From Bacteroidales bacterium (GTDB taxonomy: Bacteria > Bacteroidota > Bacteroidia > Bacteroidales > JAADGE01), in NCBI GenBank assembly GCA_029932445.1, contig JAOZQB010000078.1, forward strand, positions 1-12,176: 12,176 nt of DNA, read 5' to 3'. The number at the start of each line of letters is the position of its first letter. Position 1 is the first letter of the stretch. The notes beneath the pieces are model-generated. The model saw only the letters and a program-made list of their open reading frames with translations. It had not been told where the DNA came from and did no database searches. This document shows positions 7,975 through 12,176 of the stretch, piece after piece. Made by a program: the position numbers and the translations under genes.

Positions 7975-7992
7975 TACTACATTTAGGTAGTA
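7975..7992 (+). promoter_or_regulatory. Proposed Rrf2 operator upstream of qNOR
   Basis: TACTAC-ATTTAG-GTAGTA is a perfect 6-bp inverted repeat with a 6-nt spacer, lying 34 nt before the qNOR ATG. Its close copy precedes the Rrf2 gene. Possible -7 elements are TAATTTTT at 7957-7964 (operator then just downstream, as for the Rrf2 gene) or TACATTTA at 7978-7985 inside the operator; neither has a convincing -33 partner, so the exact promoter is uncertain. Confidence 0.65.
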
Positions 7993-8026
7993 GTTAATTT
8001 TTTACTAACTCTTAAATATCAGAAAA

Positions 8027-10261
8027 ATGAAAGAAGGTTTATTAGACAGGTTTATGAGCAAGAAGGGCTTATATACCGGATTTTGGGTAATTGCCATTTT
8101 TATGGTAACTATTTTAATTTATTACACGGCGACTTTGCAAAAAGAAGTCCCTCCGATACCTCAAACCGTTAAATCGGCATCAGGTGAAGTATTATACACC
8201 TACGATGATGTTGTAACAGGTAAAGGGTATTTTCAAGAATTTGATTTGATGGATTGGGGAACCATGCTCGGAATGGGTGCTTATGCCGGTCCTGATTTCA
8301 CAACAAATTTTTTCCATCACAGAGCAGAATTTTTGTATGATTTTTATGCAAAAGAAATGTTCGGAAAATCCAATGCTGATATAACGGATATTGAACGCGG
8401 TTCCGTAAAAGAACGTGTTAAACAAGAGTTTCATGCTCAAACAAGTTTAAAAGAAGCCGGTGTTACTTATACTGATGCTTCGGCAGCTGCATACAAACAT
8501 AATGTAAAACTTCTGACAAAAATGCTCGTTGAAGGTGACTCTTCAAGAGCATTCAGAGGCGGTGTTATTTTACCGGAAGAAGCCGTAAAAATAGCTGCAT
8601 TTGTAGATTGGTCACAATTGGTAGCGTCTTCTTATCGTCCGGGAACCAAACGCACATGGTCTAACAATTGGCCTCCGGAACCGCTTGTAGATCAAGATGT
8701 TTTGGCAGATTATCACTTTGTTTCCCTTTGGGAATTTTTAATTTTATGGACTTTAACCATTGTTGTTATCTTTTTATCGTATGAGTATTTATTTAAAAAA
8801 GGAAGAAAAGAAGAATTGGAACCGGAATTGAAAATTACAAAACTTTTCAAATCTCAAAAGAAACTTTTAAAATATGTTCCGATTGTATCACTGTTATTTT
8901 TAGTCCAATTATTTCTCGGTGCCTATTTAGCACATATCTATACCGAACCTACTAAAGATTTTGTTTTATCACAATCAATTTTACCGTTTAATGTTATTCG
9001 TTCGATGCATACGCAAATTGCAATTCTTTGGGTTGCAGTCGGTTGGCTTGTAGGCGGCTTACTTATTGCACCATGGATTGCCAATAAAGATCATAAATTT
9101 CCGTGGTTGGTTGATGTGCTTTGGATTGCCTTGCTTACGGTTGCCGTAGGAAGTATTTACGGATTATATATGGGAGCCACCGGACAAATGCGCGAAACAT
9201 GGTTTTGGTTCGGAAACGAAGGACGGGAATTAATTAATCTCGGACGTGTTTGGGATATCGGATTGGTACTCGGATTGATTTTCTGGTTCTTGCTTGTATT
9301 TTCACTTATCAGAAAAGCAGGAAAAAACAATCCGCTTGTAGGTACTATTATTTGGTCGGCATTTGCAATTGCAACTCTTTACATTGCAGGTATGATGCCG
9401 ATACAGAAAATAATGCCTAACTTTACCGTTGACGATTATTATCGTTGGTGGGTTATTCATCTTTGGGTAGAATTAACATTTGAACTGTTTGCAGCCGGAA
9501 CCATTGCATTTTTTACGGTTTCTCTCGGATTAATTTCCAGAAAAACAGCTGAAAGAGTAATGTTTTTTGAATTATTTTTAATTATGATGTCCGGAACATT
9601 AGGAGTAGGGCATCACTATTGGTGGCAAGGACTTGATGAATACTGGATTGCCATAGGCGGAATATTCTCGGCTCTGGAACCGCTGCCTTTGGCATTGATG
9701 ATTATTGAAGCTGCCAGAAATAAAAGAGAAAAAGTACATTCCGGAAAAGGATTTAAATTCTCAACCGTATTTCTGTGGTTGTCGGGGTCTGCTGTTCTTA
9801 ATTGGATTGGTGCCGGTTTTTTCGGAATGGTAATTAATACACCTACAATCAGTTATTATTCTCACGGAACCTATTTAATAATGCCTCATGCACATATTGC
9901 ATTGCTTGGTGCTTTCGGATATATCTCAATTGCTTTTCTTTATATGACATCAAAAACAAATTCTTTAGCAAAAGGATTGGTTTGGAATGATAAAATAAGC
10001 AAAATTGCATTTTGGTTATTAACAATAGGTGTGTTGTTATTTGCATTACCTACATTAATCATCGGAATTGAGCAAACTAAAATGGCTCAAGAAATGGGTT
10101 ATTATTATGTAAGAACCAGAGAAGCCGTTGAAGGAATGAAAAATTGGATGTGGTTCAGGATATTGCCTGACAGTTTGATGCTTTTAGGCGGTTTGTTAAT
10201 ATTTATTGATTTAACGAAAAAAACGTTTTTTGCAAAGAAAGCGGTTGAAATCAGTAAATAA
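8027..10261 (+). CDS. norB: Quinol-dependent nitric oxide reductase (qNOR, single-subunit NorB)
   Basis: A 744-residue inner-membrane haem-copper-family enzyme that reduces 2 NO to N2O using electrons from the quinol pool. Residues 15-37 form a first helix, then an extracytoplasmic domain to about 225 corresponds to the NorC-like part of fused enzymes; it has no CxxCH, so no haem c, which marks the quinol type. The catalytic core follows with about 12 helices. By analogy with NorB: low-spin haem b ligands H328 (SMHTQIA) and H623, haem b3 ligand H621 (MPHAHIALLG), non-haem FeB ligands H478, H529 and H530 (VIHLWVE, GVGHHYWW), and the NOR-specific glutamate E482. All are intact and length fits qNOR (about 740-790). 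The protein contains no cysteine. It is preceded by the Rrf2 gene and a palindromic operator and followed by strong hairpins. Likely role: NO detoxification or a terminal step of partial denitrification. Confidence 0.95.
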   Translation: MKEGLLDRFMSKKGLYTGFWVIAIFMVTILIYYTATLQKEVPPIPQTVKSASGEVLYTYDDVVTGKGYFQEFDLMDWGTMLGMGAYAGPDFTTNFFHHRAEFLYDFYAKEMFGKSNADITDIERGSVKERVKQEFHAQTSLKEAGVTYTDASAAAYKHNVKLLTKMLVEGDSSRAFRGGVILPEEAVKIAAFVDWSQLVASSYRPGTKRTWSNNWPPEPLVDQDVLADYHFVSLWEFLILWTLTIVVIFLSYEYLFKKGRKEELEPELKITKLFKSQKKLLKYVPIVSLLFLVQLFLGAYLAHIYTEPTKDFVLSQSILPFNVIRSMHTQIAILWVAVGWLVGGLLIAPWIANKDHKFPWLVDVLWIALLTVAVGSIYGLYMGATGQMRETWFWFGNEGRELINLGRVWDIGLVLGLIFWFLLVFSLIRKAGKNNPLVGTIIWSAFAIATLYIAGMMPIQKIMPNFTVDDYYRWWVIHLWVELTFELFAAGTIAFFTVSLGLISRKTAERVMFFELFLIMMSGTLGVGHHYWWQGLDEYWIAIGGIFSALEPLPLALMIIEAARNKREKVHSGKGFKFSTVFLWLSGSAVLNWIGAGFFGMVINTPTISYYSHGTYLIMPHAHIALLGAFGYISIAFLYMTSKTNSLAKGLVWNDKISKIAFWLLTIGVLLFALPTLIIGIEQTKMAQEMGYYYVRTREAVEGMKNWMWFRILPDSLMLLGGLLIFIDLTKKTFFAKKAVEISK

Positions 10262-10280
10262 TTTTAAAACTATTTACTTA

Positions 10281-10311
10281 AACCTGACAGGTTTTTAAAA
10301 CCTGTCAGGTT
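10281..10311. repeat. Perfect 15-bp palindrome (REP-like intergenic repeat)
   Basis: AACCTGACAGGTTTT (10281-10295) and its exact complement (10297-10311) are separated by one T. Each arm also holds the small palindrome CCTGACAGG. It lies 20 nt after the qNOR stop. No T-run follows it, so it is unlikely to be a terminator by itself; a proper one comes next. I recall elements of this CCTGACAGG/CCTGTCAGG type as repeated between genes in Bacteroidota genomes, but cannot check copy number here. Confidence 0.7.
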
Positions 10312-10333
10312 GCATATGCAAATCTGATTTATC

Positions 10334-10367
10334 AAAAAGAGCAAGATTTTAATCTTGCTCTTTTTTT
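10334..10367. terminator. Strong intrinsic terminator after qNOR
   Basis: AAAAAGAGCAAGATT (10334-10348) pairs perfectly with AATCTTGCTCTTTTT (10351-10365), giving a long stem ending in a run of seven T. On the minus strand the stem is followed by TTTTT as well, so it can stop transcription from either side. It closes the rrf2-qNOR unit. Confidence 0.85.
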
Positions 10368-10560
10368 GTACTGTAAAACGAGCTTGTTTTACCCGAAAGA
10401 TTTAAATTTTTAGTAGTTGAAAGTAAAAACATGAAGGTTAAAAGTTTAACTGTTTTTATTGTAAATTTTCACAGAGCAAATTTGGTCTGTAAAATTTTAC
10501 TCTATTTGTACTGTAACACTTTGAGCTTAATATTTTTAATTTTATTATTTTTTTTAAAAT
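10368..10560. other. Gene-free stretch with two further palindromes
   Basis: This is the central part of the 442-base gap between qNOR and the beta-barrel gene. GTAAAAC (10373-10379) and GTTTTAC (10386-10392) form a 7-bp hairpin. Bases 10461-10500 form a loopless 40-bp imperfect palindrome with 17 of 20 pairs. The 12-mer TTTGTACTGTAA occurs at 10365-10376 and again at 10505-10516, each followed shortly by GAGCTT. A 43-codon frame (10431-10562, MKVKSLTVFIVNF...) crosses the palindrome; it has no recognisable match and may be chance or the 5' scrap of the decayed gene downstream. No RNA gene was recognised. Confidence 0.5.
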
Positions 10561-10692
10561 GATGGTATTAAACTTGCCGAAAACCAAGCACTGATGCTGA
10601 AAAAATTCGAAGAACTCACATTGTATATTTTGCAACTTAAAGAAAAAAACGGTAAATTGCAAGAACAAATTAATAAACTGAACACTCGATAA
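10558..10692 (+). pseudogene. Decayed 3' end of a coiled-coil (tail-fibre/surface type) gene
   Basis: The frame after an in-frame TAA at 10555 reads NDGIKLAENQALMLKKFEEL, then TLYILQLKEKNGKLQEQINKLNTR and a stop at 10690-10692. This amphipathic 'LLKKIEELTLYVIEL' kind of ending is one I recognise from the C-termini of many Bacteroidota secreted proteins annotated as tail-fibre-domain or hypothetical proteins, where it follows a long body. Here the body is missing: stop codons lie upstream and the preceding 190 bases are palindromes and A/T runs. The only in-frame ATG (10594) would give a 33-residue peptide. The best reading is a remnant left by deletion of a larger gene; a functional micro-ORF is possible but has no support. 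Confidence 0.6.
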
Positions 10693-10703
10693 ACCCGAAC
10701 ATT

Positions 10704-11369
10704 ATGAAAACAAAACTGACAATTTTATTTGTTTTTGCCGCAACTATATTATTTGCTCAAAAAAATTTTACGGCAACACTAACCGGCGGAACAAATTATA
10801 TGTTTATTCCGGATTCATTAAATCAAAACAATTTAAATTCAGGCGAATTTGCATATCAAAGCGGAATCAATTTTTCATTTGAATTCTTAAAACATTTAAC
10901 AATCGGAACCGGGATTTCATATACAACATTATCTTGGAGTGAATCTTATCCTCCCGATTCGGAAATAATTGATTTTACGATAAATGTTCAATATACATAT
11001 AAATTTTTGGAAGTACCTGTATATATTCAATTTGAACCTTTTAATGAGAAAAAATTATCGCCTTTTATCAGAGCAGGTATTTCGGTGACAGAAATAAAAG
11101 CAAAAACAGGAAAATTATTAGGAACCGATCCTGCCGGAAACGAACAAAATTATTTTGCTCAAATGTTTAATTATACATTTAAAGGAGAAGATACTTTTTT
11201 AAGAGAAATGCATAATGTTTTTTTTACAACAGGTTTAAATTTTAATTTTTACAAATCATTTTATGCCGGTGTAAACGGGGGAATTAAACGCTGTTTTTAT
11301 TACGATTTTAACGATAAAAGAAGTAATTATGTTACATCTTGTAATTTAACCCTTTCATATAAATTTTAA
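10704..11369 (+). CDS. Outer-membrane beta-barrel protein (PorT/OMP_b-brl type)
   Basis: A 221-residue protein with a Sec signal peptide (MKTKLTILFVFAATILFAQ, cleavage near residue 18) and alternating hydrophobic strands thereafter: FTATLTGGTNYMF, GINFSFEFLKHLTIGTGISY, VQYTYKFLEVPVYIQFEP, LSPFIRAGISV, NVFFTTGLNFNF, FYAGVNGGIKR and a final strand ending SYKF. A C-terminal Phe is the usual signal for insertion by the BAM machinery. The spacing of 'YKFLEVPVYIQF' and 'SPFIRAG' is what is seen in small porin-like barrels of Bacteroidota. No enzyme motif is visible. It is followed after 27 nt by a lipoprotein gene and then by another 10 nt further on, so the three probably form one envelope operon. 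Specific function unknown. Confidence 0.85.
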   Translation: MKTKLTILFVFAATILFAQKNFTATLTGGTNYMFIPDSLNQNNLNSGEFAYQSGINFSFEFLKHLTIGTGISYTTLSWSESYPPDSEIIDFTINVQYTYKFLEVPVYIQFEPFNEKKLSPFIRAGISVTEIKAKTGKLLGTDPAGNEQNYFAQMFNYTFKGEDTFLREMHNVFFTTGLNFNFYKSFYAGVNGGIKRCFYYDFNDKRSNYVTSCNLTLSYKF

Positions 11370-11396
11370 TGTTATTTTACTCACGAACAGATTATT

Positions 11397-11960
11397 ATGA
11401 AGAATTTTATTTTTATTTTTGTTATTATTATTTTTATTTCTTCTTGTTGCAGAGAAGGGAAAACTTTTCGGATTAAGAACAAAGACAAACTGCGATTTAA
11501 CGAGAATGACACTTTTATATATAAAAGCAATTATAACAATTTTGACACCTTATTTATAGATGAAATAAAAGAAGGGAAAAATGACCAATATATTCATGAA
11601 GGACTTTGTGCCGGCAAAACATTTTATCAAGAAAAAATCTTTTATTATTATCAATCATATCCTGTTGCATTTAAAGAGGAAGAAAGACCCTTTTTGTTAA
11701 TAACGAATAATTCGGAGGTGATTACTTTTAGTACATACTTTCCTAAGAATGAGTTTGAAAGTAAAAAATATCTTAATTATATAGGAAAATATTATATTGG
11801 TGACAGTATTTATTCAGATGTTGAATATTTTTTAGTCGTTGATAAAATTAATAACGAATTACTCTTTAAGTATTATTATAATAAAGAATACGGTTTTTTA
11901 TCTTATGAATTTCAAGACGGAGAGAAATTCGGCTTGTATAAGTACATACCTTTTGAATAA
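11397..11960 (+). CDS. Small lipoprotein of unknown function
   Basis: A 187-residue lipoprotein: hydrophobic segment IFIFVIIIFI followed by the lipobox ISSC (lipidated C17, with a second Cys beside it). The mature part is rich in Lys, Tyr, Phe and Asn and seems largely beta-stranded, with repeated phrases such as FIYKSNYNNFDTLFIDEIKE, KIFYYYQSYPVAF, DVEYFLVVDKINNELLFKYY and a closing GEKFGLYKY. This pattern of strands could suit a beta-sandwich or beta-propeller fragment, but I recognise no family. It lies 27 nt after the beta-barrel gene and 10 nt before another lipoprotein gene, suggesting co-expression at the outer membrane. Confidence 0.8.
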   Translation: MKNFIFIFVIIIFISSCCREGKTFRIKNKDKLRFNENDTFIYKSNYNNFDTLFIDEIKEGKNDQYIHEGLCAGKTFYQEKIFYYYQSYPVAFKEEERPFLLITNNSEVITFSTYFPKNEFESKKYLNYIGKYYIGDSIYSDVEYFLVVDKINNELLFKYYYNKEYGFLSYEFQDGEKFGLYKYIPFE

Positions 11961-11970
11961 TTAGACAGAT

Positions 11971-12176
11971 ATGAAAACAAAAATATTTTACCTGTGTTTC
12001 GTGTTTTTAATTGTGCTGACCGGTTCTTATTGCAAAAAACCGGCAACAATCAGTTTTTTGGATATTTATTCAAAATATCAATGGCGTAAAACTACAGAAG
12101 CGATTTATAATGCCGATAATGAATTTGAGAAATATACTTATAATTTTGAAACAGCAGAGGATTGTGAGAAAAATTC
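11971..12176 (+). CDS. Lipoprotein, 5' part only (cut by window end)
   Basis: The frame opens with ATG 10 nt after the preceding stop and stays open to the last base (68 full codons seen). It begins MKTKIFYLCFVFLIVLTGSY followed by C21, a signal peptide and lipobox (TGSYC), then KKPATISFLDIYSKYQWRKT and on. The visible mature part (about 48 residues) has no recognised motif; one further Cys is seen near the edge (C65). It appears to be the third gene of the beta-barrel/lipoprotein operon. The end of the gene lies beyond the window, so length and function cannot be judged. Confidence 0.75.
   Translation, partial: MKTKIFYLCFVFLIVLTGSYCKKPATISFLDIYSKYQWRKTTEAIYNADNEFEKYTYNFETAEDCEKN

Noticed and set aside
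8027..10261. Cytochrome c-dependent NOR or cytochrome c oxidase subunit I
   Set aside because: There is no CxxCH haem c motif and no separate norC gene; the N-terminal fused domain and the E482 beside H478 are those of quinol-type NOR rather than an oxidase.
10456..10668. A 70-codon minus-strand frame in the gap after qNOR
   Set aside because: It is antisense to the coiled-coil remnant and runs through the 40-bp palindrome; it has no signal peptide, motif or promoter, and its Phe-rich content is what A/T-rich antisense sequence gives.
1..12176. CRISPR array, tRNA, insertion sequence or defence system
   Set aside because: No regular direct repeats with spacers, no cloverleaf, no transposase or nuclease-toxin motifs were found on either strand.

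Overview
The window looks like a chromosomal segment of a low-GC member of the Bacteroidota. Several things point that way: a secreted protein ending in a type IX secretion (Por) sorting domain, lipoproteins with short Bacteroidota-style lipoboxes, a TPR/LytS-type histidine kinase paired with a LytTR regulator, AT-rich sequence, and promoter-like TAnnTTTG (-7) elements with almost no true Shine-Dalgarno sequences. No tRNA, rRNA, CRISPR array, insertion sequence or phage gene is visible.

Layout, left to right. (1) 57-1256, minus strand: a lipoprotein of unknown function with a possible SPOR-like C-terminus and its own terminator. (2) 1362-2135, plus: a TatD-family metal-dependent hydrolase with all metal ligands present. 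It converges on (3) 2186-4699, minus: a large multidomain adhesin-like secreted protein (nidogen-like sandwich, two PPC-like domains, three Ig-like domains, T9SS sorting domain). One hairpin between the two stops can terminate both. (4) 4842-7473, plus: a two-component pair, a membrane histidine kinase with a periplasmic TPR sensor and a LytTR response regulator, overlapping by 8 nt. (5) 7488-10261, plus: a nitric-oxide module, an Rrf2-family iron-sulfur regulator followed by a fused quinol-dependent nitric oxide reductase (qNOR). (6) 10262-10703: a 442-base gap with four palindromes and the decayed 3' end of a coiled-coil gene. (7) 10704-12176, plus: an outer-membrane beta-barrel protein and two small lipoproteins, the last cut by the window edge.

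The most informative signal is regulatory. A TACTAC-N6-GTAGTA palindrome upstream of the qNOR gene recurs, with 15 of 18 bases identical, directly in front of the Rrf2 gene, where it covers the likely transcription start. The simplest reading is that the Rrf2 protein senses NO through a cluster held by C91/C98/C104, represses both itself and the reductase, and releases both when NO damages the cluster. The module type is known in other bacteria; the operator sequence and its architecture here are inferred from this window alone. Nothing here amounts to a wholly new defence or metabolic system.
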